NCBI GenBank assembly: GCA_040752025.1
Contig: JBFMFR010000002.1
Location: forward strand, 221,098 to 285,097
DNA from: JBFMFR01 sp040752025
GTDB lineage: Bacteria; Chloroflexota; Anaerolineae; Anaerolineales; UBA4823
DNA length: 64,000 nt
Reading direction: 5' to 3'
This document shows, one piece after another, positions 15,794 through 24,660 of this stretch; positions within the stretch are counted from its first letter, which is position 1, and the number at the start of each line of letters is the position of its first letter. The notes below the pieces were generated by a model. The model was not told where the DNA came from. It ran no database searches and saw nothing but the letters and a program-made list of their open reading frames with translations. A program made the translations under genes and the position numbers.

Positions 15794-17278
15794 TCAGGTG
15801 TGCTCGGCTTCGGGCTCAGGTATTGGAAAATCTACCCAGAAAGTCGTTCCGTTGCCGATCTGGCTGCTCACCCCGATCTCACCGCCATGGCTCTCAACGA
15901 TGGATTTCGCAATCGCCAATCCCAGGCCGCTGCCGCGCGTCACACCCGGTCGTGGCGAGGAAGTCTCGGCCCGGTAGAAGCGCTCGAACACGTGTGAAAG
16001 GTGTTCCGGGGAAATGCCAGGACCAGTGTCGCGCACCAGGAAACGCAGCTTGTCCTCTTTGGGGCCGGGGCGCAGCAGCATTTCAACCTGGCCGCCAACA
16101 GGCGTGTATTTGATCGCGTTTTCTACTAAATTGTAGAATACCCGGCGGATTTGGTCTTCGTTGCCCGAGATCCGGGGCAGGTTGGCTTCCACATCCAGCC
16201 TCAGGTTGACCTCCGCGCGGTTGGCGCGTATGCTGAAAGTATCTTTCACTTCGCGGGCGATGGCCTCTAGATTGATGCGTACGCGCTTACCCGGGGCCAG
16301 GCCAGCTTCCATGCGTGACAAATCCAACAGATCGTTGACCATGCGTACCAGCCGGTCTACCTCGGTCTCGATCTCGGTTAAGAAGCGCACAGCCACCTCG
16401 GTATCTTCTAAAGCGCCCTCGCGCAAGGCCTCGGTGCGCAGTTTGACCACCGTGAGCGGCGTGCGTAACTCGTGACTGGCGTTGGCCACGAAGGCGCGCA
16501 GTTCGTTGACATTGGATTGCAAACGGCTCGCCATGCTGTTGAATGCATCGGTCAACTGGCGCAGTTCTTTCGGGCCGGAGGGCTTGACGCGCACGCCCAG
16601 GTCGCCCTGTTCCATGCGCCCGGTTGCCTGCGTGAGCACCTGGATCGGCCGGGCCAGGTTGTTGGCCAGCAGCCAGCCGACCAGGCTGACTCCCATCGCA
16701 ATTGCCAGCGCGGCTGCTACCAGGATCAGCAGTGAACGGTTGGCCGCTTCTCGCGCCGCCCGCATGGGCATGCCCACTCGCAAAATCGCAATCACCTCCG
16801 CCTCGCTCTGGATCAGCACGGCCATGTTCATAATTTCCTCGCCCGAGGCGTCCCGGCGAATATCTACACCCCGGTCCAGATCGCTTTCCAGGGCCAGGAT
16901 CACCTCAGGCGAGTTGCTGAAGCTGGCGCGCGGCGGCAAGCTGTCCGAGCTGTCCACCAGTGGGGTGCCATCCCATTCATATAGTGTGAAGCTGGTCACC
17001 GGGCTGTCTGCAAAGACGCTGCCGAGCAAATCGTGCAGATACTTCGGCGTCGCTCGCCCGGATTGCATCTCCTGGATTGGCAGTTCCATGGCGTTGCCAA
17101 CTGCCACGGCCAGGCCCTGTAAATTATGTTCGGCTTCTGCGATTGCGGCTTGTGAGATCGAGCGAGCCGCGAAGACCGCCATCAAGATGATGCTGGCTAA
17201 TGAGACTGCCAGGTGTGAAAGCACCAGGCGCGTGTTTAGTGAAGACAGAGCGCTTCTTAATAGAGAAGGCAGTTTCAA
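15794..17278 (-). CDS. sensor histidine kinase
   Basis: A 494-residue transmembrane kinase. Two membrane helices (about residues 19-38 and 181-205) flank an extracytoplasmic sensor of about 140 residues, followed by a HAMP linker (NNLARPIQVL, residues 205-260), HisKA dimerisation domain with phospho-acceptor His269 in NASHELRTPL, and a catalytic ATPase domain with N-box VFYNLVENAIKYTP, G1 DTGPGIS and G2 GSGLGLAIAKSIVESHGG. It phosphorylates the response regulator encoded immediately upstream in the same operon; the genes overlap by 4 bases (ATGA). Confidence 0.95.
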   Translation of the reverse strand: MKLPSLLRSALSSLNTRLVLSHLAVSLASIILMAVFAARSISQAAIAEAEHNLQGLAVAVGNAMELPIQEMQSGRATPKYLHDLLGSVFADSPVTSFTLYEWDGTPLVDSSDSLPPRASFSNSPEVILALESDLDRGVDIRRDASGEEIMNMAVLIQSEAEVIAILRVGMPMRAAREAANRSLLILVAAALAIAMGVSLVGWLLANNLARPIQVLTQATGRMEQGDLGVRVKPSGPKELRQLTDAFNSMASRLQSNVNELRAFVANASHELRTPLTVVKLRTEALREGALEDTEVAVRFLTEIETEVDRLVRMVNDLLDLSRMEAGLAPGKRVRINLEAIAREVKDTFSIRANRAEVNLRLDVEANLPRISGNEDQIRRVFYNLVENAIKYTPVGGQVEMLLRPGPKEDKLRFLVRDTGPGISPEHLSHVFERFYRAETSSPRPGVTRGSGLGLAIAKSIVESHGGEIGVSSQIGNGTTFWVDFPIPEPEAEHT

Positions 17279-17979
17279 GAAATCTCTTCCGCTCCAGCAA
17301 AGCGGTAACCAAAGCCGCGCACCGTCTGGATGTATTCTGGGCTGGCCGGGTCTTCTTCAACCTTCATACGTAGCCAGCGCACATGCACATCCAATGTGCG
17401 TGAATCGCCCGACCAATCCTCGCCCCAGATCTGGCTGATCAATTCTTCGCGGCTCATCGCTCGCCCGGCGTTCTTCATCAATAGCGTGAGTAAGTCGAAC
17501 TCGCGCGTAGACAACTGTAATTCCTGATCTCCTTTGAAGGCGCGACGGGCGGCTGGGTCCAGGCTGAGCCGGCCCATGCTGATCGTTTGCTGTTGCGGTT
17601 GGGAGATTTGCCGGTCCAGGGCCACCCGGCGCATCATCGCCTGGATGCGCGCCAGCAGTTCGCGGAAGGAGAACGGCTTGGCCAGGTAGTCGTCAGCGCC
17701 CACTTCCAATCCCAGCACGCGGTCGATTTCTTCGCCGCGGGCAGTCAGCATGATGACCGGAGTGGTGGTGTGGGCGCGCAGTCGCCGGCAAACTTCGAAC
17801 CCGCTGATGTCAGGAAGCATCAGATCCAACACGATCAAGTCGGGATTGAGTTTCTCGACAGCTTCCAGCGCCGAGAGCCCATCTGCCGCGGTGGCGACAT
17901 CGAACCCTTCGCGTTTCAGGCTGTAAGATAGTGAGTCGGTTATCAAGGTTTCATCATCGACGAGCAGGATGAGAGACAA
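17275..17979 (-). CDS. OmpR/PhoB-type response regulator
   Basis: A 234-residue regulator. Receiver domain (residues 1-115) with acidic pair Asp8/Asp9, phospho-acceptor Asp52 in VLDLMLPD, TAR switch and lysine in YLAKPF. C-terminal winged helix (about residues 135-230) with STREFDLLTLLMKNAGRAMS, RTLDVHVRWLRMKVE and the wing end YIQTVRGFGYRF. It is the first gene of the two-component operon; a TATAAT is present on the minus strand at 18060-18065, about 80 bases ahead of the start. Targets unknown; comEC lies divergently next to it. Confidence 0.95.
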   Translation of the reverse strand: MSLILLVDDETLITDSLSYSLKREGFDVATAADGLSALEAVEKLNPDLIVLDLMLPDISGFEVCRRLRAHTTTPVIMLTARGEEIDRVLGLEVGADDYLAKPFSFRELLARIQAMMRRVALDRQISQPQQQTISMGRLSLDPAARRAFKGDQELQLSTREFDLLTLLMKNAGRAMSREELISQIWGEDWSGDSRTLDVHVRWLRMKVEEDPASPEYIQTVRGFGYRFAGAEEIS

Positions 17980-18171
17980 AGCTCACCTCCAATTCGTAAT
18001 TCTGCATGGTCTGCCTCTTTAATTTGACCAGGTTTCGGATGTATTAATCTTCACGAGAAATTATACCTGAAAAGCTTGACACTGAGTCGGGTAGAGTGCG
18101 AAAAATGCAGCGGATTGGCCAGCGGGCGCGCATTACCAATGTATAATTGCGCTATCAAGGGATGTGCAAAC

Positions 18172-20613
18172 GTGCCTCTGCTCTGGCTCTCACTGGCTTT
18201 CCTGTGTGGTATCTTGCTGGGTGAATGGCTGGCCTGGCCGGTATTGGCCTGGCTGTGGCTGTCGGGCCTGGCCCTGGGGTTGGAGTTTCTCCGGTTCCTG
18301 CCGTTCGCCAAACGCCTGACTGCTCAGATCTCAAACGCTGCGGCTCGTTTTCTGAGCAGGATTGCTTTTCTATCTGTCCCAGCACCGCTCTCCATTTGGA
18401 CTTTGCTGCTTTTCCTGGGGTTGGGCGCGGCGCGCTACCAGGTTTCTCAACCTCATTTTGGGCCGGACTTCATCGCCTGGTACAATGATCAAGAGATATC
18501 CTTGGTTGTCGAGGGGGTGGTTGACGGGCCGCCGGATGAACGTGACACGTACACCTACCTGCGCGTGCGCGTTGAGCGATTACACCCGGTGGGCGAACTG
18601 CTCTTTACGCCTGTTGGAGGGGCTTTGCTGGCTAAGGTGCCTCCCTATGGCGAATGGCGTTACGGCGATCTCATTCGCCTGGAAGGCGAGCTGCGCACGC
18701 CATTCAGTAACGAGGCGTTTTCCTATCAGGAATATCTGGCTCGCCAGGGAATTCACGCCGTCTTGACCTGCGCCGGGGAAAACGATTGCGCCCTGCGCCT
18801 GGGCCGCAACCCGCCTGACCTCTTGCGCGGCATGATTTATGATTTACGCCAGCGCGCCATGTCAGTGATCTATCGATTCTTCCCGGATCCCGAGGCCTCC
18901 CTGATGGCTGGCATCTTGCTGGGCATTGAAAGCGGCATCCCGGAAAGCGTTCAGACAGCTTTCAAAGAGACCGGCACTTCGCACATCATCGCTATCAGCG
19001 GTTTCAATTTTTCGATCATCGCCGTTATGTTTACCTATCTGTTCGGGCGCCTCTTCGGGCGCTGGCGAGGTATGCTAGCGGCCTTTGTGGGCATTGCTGT
19101 GTACGCCATGCTGGCTGGCGCCGGAGCGGCGGTGATCCGTGCCGCCATCATGGGGGTGATCTCCCAGTTCGGCAAGCAGATGGGCCGCCGCCAGAACGGG
19201 GTGAACACCCTGCTCTTCGTGGCAGCCGTCATGGCCCTGTTCGACCCCTACGTGCCCTGGGATGTGGGCTTTCAGCTTTCTTTTATGGCGACCCTGGGCC
19301 TGGTGCTGTACACCGACCCTCTTTCGCAGGCTTTCACACGCTTTGCCGGGCGGCGTTTGCCGGCGGATGCTGCCCGCCGCCTGGCGGGCCCGGTGGGCGA
19401 GTATTTCCTGTTTACGATGGCGGCGCAGGTCACCACCCTCCCCGTAACGATCTATCACTTCCAGCGCCTGTCGCTCAGCTCGCTGCTGGCGAACCCGTTG
19501 ATTCTGCCGGTCCAGCCGCCCGTCATGATCCTGGGCGGGTTAGCCGTTTTGGTTGGGTTGTGGATTGCACCGCTGGGCCAGGCGCTGGCGTACCTGACCT
19601 GGCCGTTCATCGGCTATACCATCCGCATGGTTGAGTTTGTCGCCCAGCACTTCACCGGTTCGGTTGCGTTGGGGGCAGTCAGCCTGCCGCTGGTACTGGC
19701 ATTCTACTTCGTGCTGTTCGCCTGGCCGTTCGTTCAGACTCGCCTCCAGGCTTCCTGGGCCCGCCAGGCAGGGGACTCTGTGCCTCGCCTGGCGTGGGTC
19801 CTGTTGTTGGGGCTGGGCGTGGCGACTATCGTGGTCTGGCAGGTGGTTCTGTCTGCGCCCGATGGGCGCCTGCATCTGAGCGTGCTGGACGTCAGCGGCG
19901 ATGCGCGCTCTGGAGACGCCCTGCTGATCCAGACGCCGCTCGGGCGCACCCTGTTGGTCGATGGCGGTCCCAGCCCCAGCCGCCTGTCCGATTCGCTGGG
20001 CCGCCGCCTGCCGCTCACGCGGCGCAGCCTCGATTACCTGATCGTGGCCTCAGTCGAGCCAGGCCAATTGGATGCGCTGCCTGGTGTGCTGGAGCGCTTC
20101 CCGGCCTCGAACGTGCTCTGGTCGGGCGCCCCGCTGGGCACCTTCGAGGCGCGCTCCTTGCAAGAATATCTGGCCCAGGCGCAAATCCCGGTCTCCAAGG
20201 CCCAGGCAGGCCAGGTATTCGACCTGGGCGAAGGCGCCCGGCTGCGTGTGCTGACCGCCGGGCGGGATGGCTCGGTCTTGCTATTGGAATGGGGGTATTT
20301 CTCGGCGCTCCTGCCCGTGGGTTTGAACTTCGAAAGTATGCAAAGCCTGCTAAATGACCCGGATCCGCCTGCGGTCACGGCCTTGCTGCTGACCGACAGC
20401 GGCTACGCCCCGCTCAACCCGCCCGAATGGATCGCCCGCTGGCAGCCGCAAGTGGTGCTGCTCAGCGTCTCGGCAGGCGATGCCCACGGCCTCCCAGATC
20501 CCGAAGTGCTCGATTCGCTGGCGGGCTATACGTTACTGCGCACAGATCGAAACGGATGGATCGAACTGAGCACGGATGGGCGGGGGTTATGGGTTGAGGT
20601 GGAACGACGCTGA
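18172..20613 (+). CDS. comEC: ComEC/Rec2-type DNA uptake channel protein
   Basis: About 813 residues. N-terminal helices and an OB-like extracellular domain (residues 85-200) precede the Competence domain with about eight helices, including MAGILLGIESGIPESVQTAFKETGTSHIIAISGFN-type motif cores GTSHIIAISG and LAGAGAAVIRAAIMG. The C-terminal metallo-beta-lactamase-like domain (from about residue 595) keeps LHLSVLDV and TLLVDGGPSPSRL but lost the HxHxDH zinc motif: the site reads VASVEPGQLD. The protein would move single-stranded DNA across the membrane. GTG at 18172 is chosen because a TATAAT at 18142-18147 lies inside the longer frame that begins at 18076. Confidence 0.9.
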   Translation: MPLLWLSLAFLCGILLGEWLAWPVLAWLWLSGLALGLEFLRFLPFAKRLTAQISNAAARFLSRIAFLSVPAPLSIWTLLLFLGLGAARYQVSQPHFGPDFIAWYNDQEISLVVEGVVDGPPDERDTYTYLRVRVERLHPVGELLFTPVGGALLAKVPPYGEWRYGDLIRLEGELRTPFSNEAFSYQEYLARQGIHAVLTCAGENDCALRLGRNPPDLLRGMIYDLRQRAMSVIYRFFPDPEASLMAGILLGIESGIPESVQTAFKETGTSHIIAISGFNFSIIAVMFTYLFGRLFGRWRGMLAAFVGIAVYAMLAGAGAAVIRAAIMGVISQFGKQMGRRQNGVNTLLFVAAVMALFDPYVPWDVGFQLSFMATLGLVLYTDPLSQAFTRFAGRRLPADAARRLAGPVGEYFLFTMAAQVTTLPVTIYHFQRLSLSSLLANPLILPVQPPVMILGGLAVLVGLWIAPLGQALAYLTWPFIGYTIRMVEFVAQHFTGSVALGAVSLPLVLAFYFVLFAWPFVQTRLQASWARQAGDSVPRLAWVLLLGLGVATIVVWQVVLSAPDGRLHLSVLDVSGDARSGDALLIQTPLGRTLLVDGGPSPSRLSDSLGRRLPLTRRSLDYLIVASVEPGQLDALPGVLERFPASNVLWSGAPLGTFEARSLQEYLAQAQIPVSKAQAGQVFDLGEGARLRVLTAGRDGSVLLLEWGYFSALLPVGLNFESMQSLLNDPDPPAVTALLLTDSGYAPLNPPEWIARWQPQVVLLSVSAGDAHGLPDPEVLDSLAGYTLLRTDRNGWIELSTDGRGLWVEVERR

Positions 20614-20686
20614 AATTGGGCTCCACTGTGCTGCCAACGTAAATCGGTTTGGTGATTTGTGTAGCTGCCTGGCAGGCAACGCACGG

Positions 20687-20695
20687 TGATATAAT
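20687..20695 (+). promoter_or_regulatory. extended -10 promoter element of the receiver-ParA gene
   Basis: TGATATAAT matches the extended -10 pattern TGnTATAAT and lies 48 bases ahead of the start codon at 20744. No convincing -35 was found, which is usual for extended -10 promoters. Confidence 0.5.
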
Positions 20696-20743
20696 CGAAG
20701 CAGAAGCGGCCAGACCGTCGGTACTGGCTGTCAGGGAGATTTC

Positions 20744-21976
20744 ATGATGACAAAAATCTTGATCGTAGATGACGATTCGGATACCCTGAACCTGCTGGAT
20801 TTGCTCCTGGTTCGCATGGGGCACCAGGTTTTTCAAGCGCTTGATGGTAAGCAAGCCCTGGAAAAAGCTGCACGAGAGCAGCCCGACCTGGTCATCCTGG
20901 ACGTAATGATGCCTGGGATGGATGGCTTCGAAGTGGCGCGCCGGTTGCGCGGTGTTCCAGGGAATGCCTGCCTGCCTATTCTAATGTTCACCGCCAAATC
21001 ACAACCTCAGGATCGGGCTACCGGGTACGAGGCCGGGGCAACGCTGTATCTAACGAAACCCGTTCAACCGCTGATATTGAGGACTTACGTGGCCAGGTTG
21101 CTGGCCAGCCGGCCCAGCGAGCCAGCCAATCCGGATGGACCGGGCTATCTGGTCGGAGTGACTGCAGCCAAAGGCGGGCAGGGCGTATCGACGATAGCAT
21201 TGAACCTGGCGATTGCATATCACAACAGCCAACAGGTGGATGTGATCGCTGCTGAGATGAAACCCGGACAGGGTTCCTGGGCGCTGGAACTGGACATAAA
21301 AGATGCCGCTGGGCTGCAGGATTTACTGCGGCTCGAACCCGAGCAAATCACCGGCGAGATGGTCGCCAGGCATTTACGCAGAACGATGTATGGCGTCCAG
21401 TTATTGCTGGCATCCACAGCCTCGGCAGATGTCGCTTACGCGACGCGCCTGAGCCAGTTCCAGATGATTATCAGGCACCTGCTTTGCAGAGCTCCGTTGG
21501 TTGTGCTGGATATCGGCTCGAATTTTCATCCAATGTATGATGAGCTTCTCCAGGCTTGCGATGAAATCATCCTAGTTACTGAACCGCAACCGGTGGAGAT
21601 GAAACGTTCCCGGATATTGGTTTCTGAGCTTGAGGCGCTGGGATTTGGAAGCCAGAAGGCACTGACTCTGGTAGCCAGCCGGCATCGTAAGATTGAAGCC
21701 TATCTGTCAGCCAGCCAAGCCGAACAGATTCTGGGGCGCGGCATAACCGTGGAGTTCAGCGGTGCGCCGCATCAGGCCCGCCTGGCTGCTGCCCAAGCAC
21801 ATCCATTATCCCAGATCCAGCCGGATGGGGAACTCGCTCACCAGTTCGGGATCCTGGCCGAGCATCTCGCTCGCCATGTTCAAGAGTTTCAGGAGCATAC
21901 GTTGCCAGAGAAGCAGGGAGTAAACGGGTTGCCGCCAGCCTCCCAGGGAGATGTTTACAGGATTGTTGAACCCTAA
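20744..21976 (+). CDS. receiver domain fused to ParA/MinD-like ATPase (CpaE-like)
   Basis: A 410-residue protein. Residues 1-120 are a response-regulator receiver with acidic pair DDD, phospho-acceptor in LVILDVMMPGMDG (near residue 55) and lysine in LTKPV. Residues 140-370 are a ParA/MinD-type ATPase with a deviant Walker A AAKGGQGVSTIALN, and LVVLDIGSNF as the Walker B-like strand. This layout is that of CpaE, which places Flp/tad pili at the cell pole, but no pilus genes are in the window. A polar-localisation or regulatory role is inferred only from the family. RBS GGGAGATTTC precedes the ATG. It is followed 18 bases later by an uncharacterised gene. Confidence 0.88.
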   Translation: MMTKILIVDDDSDTLNLLDLLLVRMGHQVFQALDGKQALEKAAREQPDLVILDVMMPGMDGFEVARRLRGVPGNACLPILMFTAKSQPQDRATGYEAGATLYLTKPVQPLILRTYVARLLASRPSEPANPDGPGYLVGVTAAKGGQGVSTIALNLAIAYHNSQQVDVIAAEMKPGQGSWALELDIKDAAGLQDLLRLEPEQITGEMVARHLRRTMYGVQLLLASTASADVAYATRLSQFQMIIRHLLCRAPLVVLDIGSNFHPMYDELLQACDEIILVTEPQPVEMKRSRILVSELEALGFGSQKALTLVASRHRKIEAYLSASQAEQILGRGITVEFSGAPHQARLAAAQAHPLSQIQPDGELAHQFGILAEHLARHVQEFQEHTLPEKQGVNGLPPASQGDVYRIVEP

Positions 21977-21994
21977 TTCGATTGGATAAAAGCG

Positions 21995-22672
21995 ATGACT
22001 TTCAGCTTTTTAGACGATTTGCGCACTTGTGGTTACTATCTACATCCTAAAAACCATTCTCATGCTCCCGGGTATCCACGCCTGGATATCTTGCTCGCCG
22101 GAAAGTCCACAGGCGTCTATTTCGAACCGGAGTCTGTGAAATTACGGGCTATTTCATCTCTCGGAGAAAACCTTACGGGCGAAATCGAGACCCTGGAGAT
22201 TCAACATCCGTGGAGATTGAGAAACACCTACCGGGTATGCGTCGGCCCGGTAGACGTGTGGGATCACCGTGGCAAAGTCTTCAAAGCGTTCACCTTTGGT
22301 GGCGCGTTAAATATTTTAGTTGAAGAGGATTGCACAGTTTGTGCGCTGGAGTCGCCTGCCCCGATCCTGGATCTGATCGCCGATAAGGATATGTCGATCA
22401 CGTTGGCTGAGGAAGTGGAAATCCTCCTTGCCAGGCGCAGGGCCGCCTGGGCAGGCAAGGATCAGGAATTCGAAAAACGTCTGGCAAACCTGGATCCGTT
22501 TGAGCTTTACACCACTTGCCTCGAGGTGTTGCGCGGTCAGTATGAGGCATTCCCTCACAAAGAAATGCTCTCCACCCAACACTTGTTGCGTTTCTTGCGC
22601 GCCGAGATCCACGATCTTCAAGCGCAAAATCGCTGGCCCGCCAGATTGCCTGGCATCGAAGAAATCCTCTAG
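21995..22672 (+). CDS. hypothetical protein downstream of the CpaE-like gene
   Basis: A 225-residue soluble protein with no signal peptide or membrane helix. The N-terminal half is beta-rich (GVYFEPESVKLRAISSLG, YRVCVGPVDVWDH), and the C-terminal half is helical (LAEEVEILLARRRAAWAGKD, FELYTTCLEVLRGQYEAF, LRFLRAEIHDLQ). I do not recognise the family. Being 18 bases after the receiver-ATPase gene and on the same strand, it is probably cotranscribed and may act with it. Confidence 0.6.
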   Translation: MTFSFLDDLRTCGYYLHPKNHSHAPGYPRLDILLAGKSTGVYFEPESVKLRAISSLGENLTGEIETLEIQHPWRLRNTYRVCVGPVDVWDHRGKVFKAFTFGGALNILVEEDCTVCALESPAPILDLIADKDMSITLAEEVEILLARRRAAWAGKDQEFEKRLANLDPFELYTTCLEVLRGQYEAFPHKEMLSTQHLLRFLRAEIHDLQAQNRWPARLPGIEEIL

Positions 22673-22862
22673 CCAATCTGTTTCAATCAGGTGCTCTCGA
22701 GCAGGCCCATGGTTATTGACAGCCTGGGAGAATTGGGTATAACTAAATAAAGCGCTTACTGAGGATGTTCTCCCCCAGTTCTGGAATTGAGAACACCCGC
22801 CCTGCTAACACTGCTGCCAACATCGACGGGGAGGGTCAATAAATCGTAGAACGTTTCTGAGA

Positions 22863-24602
22863 ATGAGGTGCATGATGAAGTCTATTCACTTTCGTTTCGC
22901 CGCAAGTTTTATTTTGCTTGCAGCGGTCCTGTTTTGGTCCAGCGCGGGAACATTGAATGCTCTGGCCATCGCTCAATTAAATGATCCTACCCCGCCGGCC
23001 GAAATTGTTAAGCTGATTTTTATCCACCATTCGACTGGCGAAAATTGGTTGACAGATGGCTACGGCGACCTGGGGGTCACTCTGGGACAAAATAATTACT
23101 TCGTCAGCGACACCAATTATGGCTGGGGCCCCGATGCCATCGGCGACCGCACGGACATCTATAACTGGCCGGAATGGTTCCGTGGACCCGAAGGCCCTCG
23201 CTATCTCGAAGCTCTGTACAACGAGAGCGGCCAGAATTCGGGGTATACGCGCACGCTGCCCGATCCGGGCGGCGAAAACCAGATCATTATGTTCAAGTCG
23301 TGTTTCCCAAATTCCAACCTGGAGGGCAACCCGGACGATCCGCCCGCGCCTGGCGATGGGCTTACGGTGAGCAACGCCAAATATGTCTACAATGATCTGC
23401 TCAACTACTTCGTCACCCGTCCCGACAAGCTGTTTGTAGTGATCACGGCGCCTCCGGTGCAGGATCCCAGCTATGCGGCTAACGCCCGTGCTTTCAACAA
23501 CTGGCTGATGCAGGACTGGCTGCAGGAGAACAACTACCCGCTCAACAACGTGGCCGTATTCGATTTCTACAATGTGCTTTCTGATCCGAATAACCACCAT
23601 CGTTTTATCAACGGCGACATCGAGTGGATCAACAGCAATGGCAGGGGCACTTCCGCCTACCCTTCCAGCGGGGATGACGATCATCCCAGTGTGGCTGGCA
23701 GCCGCAAGGCCACCGATGAGTTTGTACCCCTCTTGAACGTTTTTTATAATCGTTGGCGCGCTGGTGGTGCAGCCGTGCCGCCGCCTGAAGAAACTGCGCT
23801 GCCCATTGCGCCGCCCCCAACAGCCGCGCCTGGCGGCGCGGGGACTTACACCAGCAATTTGATTGATGATTTTGAGGGAGGCATACCCGAGGGGAGTGAA
23901 GGTTGGATGGCTTACCGGGATGAGGCTACCAGATCCGCCATCTCTTGCTCGGCCGAAAGTGGGGCGGCTTACGCAGGCAATGCCGCCATGCATATTCGCT
24001 TTGCTATCGAAGCGAACAGTTGGGGAACATGCGCCTTGCTCTACAATGAGCACCACAGTTGGGAGTCCAGCCGCGGGCTTTCGCTCTACGTGCATGCCAG
24101 CCAGCCGGCTATGGTTTTTAGTGTAGACGCCTATCGTGGGCCGATCGATAGTAAAGAAACTTATCTCTTCGAAGTGGAAACCACGCAAGAAATGGTTGAT
24201 GGCTGGGTGAAGCTGGAACTGCCCTGGGATATGTTGCGGCGCGCCGATTGGGAGGAAAGCCCGGGCGCACCCTATGTTCCCAACCAGGTTGTGGGTATGG
24301 CCTTTGGTTTTGGCACCTTCCCGGACGCGCCGAATGAAGGGGAGATCTGGGTGGACGATGTCAGCCTGATGGGGTCTGAAGCCCCCGTCGTGGCGCCCAC
24401 GGAAGCGCCTGCCTTGCCGCCTGAGCCTACCGCCACGAGCCAGACAGCCGTTGAGCCCACCGCGGCTGCACCCACGGAAGAGCCTGCCAGCGGAGGGGGC
24501 GGGAGGTTATGTCCCGGTTCTATGGCCTTGGGAGCGCTGGCCCTGGTTGGAGTTGTATGGGGGGCCGGAAGGCGCCGGAGGCCTGGCGTTCAGGCGCTTT
24601 GA
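22863..24602 (+). CDS. secreted SGNH-like protein with carbohydrate-binding-like domain and C-terminal sorting-type tail
   Basis: A 579-residue exported protein. Signal peptide about residues 1-38. Residues 45-300 have the motif FIHHSTGENW near the front and DDHPSVAGS near the end, like block I and the D-x-x-H block V of SGNH hydrolases; the catalytic serine is not certain. Residues 330-505 form a beta-sandwich (DDFEGGIPEGSEGWMAY, VDDVSLMG) resembling CBM/CIA30 modules. A Pro/Thr/Glu linker follows, then GGGGRLCPG, a hydrophobic helix and RRRR at the end, the layout of C-terminal sorting or lipid-anchoring signals. Alternative start codons exist at 22872 and 22875. The gene is monocistronic and ends at a strong hairpin. 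Confidence 0.75.
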   Translation: MRCMMKSIHFRFAASFILLAAVLFWSSAGTLNALAIAQLNDPTPPAEIVKLIFIHHSTGENWLTDGYGDLGVTLGQNNYFVSDTNYGWGPDAIGDRTDIYNWPEWFRGPEGPRYLEALYNESGQNSGYTRTLPDPGGENQIIMFKSCFPNSNLEGNPDDPPAPGDGLTVSNAKYVYNDLLNYFVTRPDKLFVVITAPPVQDPSYAANARAFNNWLMQDWLQENNYPLNNVAVFDFYNVLSDPNNHHRFINGDIEWINSNGRGTSAYPSSGDDDHPSVAGSRKATDEFVPLLNVFYNRWRAGGAAVPPPEETALPIAPPPTAAPGGAGTYTSNLIDDFEGGIPEGSEGWMAYRDEATRSAISCSAESGAAYAGNAAMHIRFAIEANSWGTCALLYNEHHSWESSRGLSLYVHASQPAMVFSVDAYRGPIDSKETYLFEVETTQEMVDGWVKLELPWDMLRRADWEESPGAPYVPNQVVGMAFGFGTFPDAPNEGEIWVDDVSLMGSEAPVVAPTEAPALPPEPTATSQTAVEPTAAAPTEEPASGGGGRLCPGSMALGALALVGVVWGAGRRRRPGVQAL

Positions 24603-24620
24603 TCGTTGGTAGTTTGTTAT

Positions 24621-24650
24621 CCTCCCGGGGGCTCTGATGCCCCCGGGAGG
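24621..24650. terminator. 12-base-pair perfect hairpin, bidirectional terminator
   Basis: CCTCCCGGGGGC (24621-24632), loop TCTGAT, GCCCCCGGGAGG (24639-24650). It lies between the convergent stop codons of the secreted protein (24602) and the MBL hydrolase (24661). The T-rich run after it is short. Confidence 0.75.
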
Positions 24651-24660
24651 ATGTTTGCTT

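Noticed and set aside
16482..17438. Plus-strand open frame of 318 codons
   Set aside because: Antisense to the sensor kinase and start of the response regulator; low-complexity Ser/Arg/Ala translation.
22977..24188. Minus-strand open frame of 403 codons
   Set aside because: Antisense to the secreted SGNH-like gene, which has a signal peptide and C-terminal tail on the plus strand; no family features in the shadow frame.
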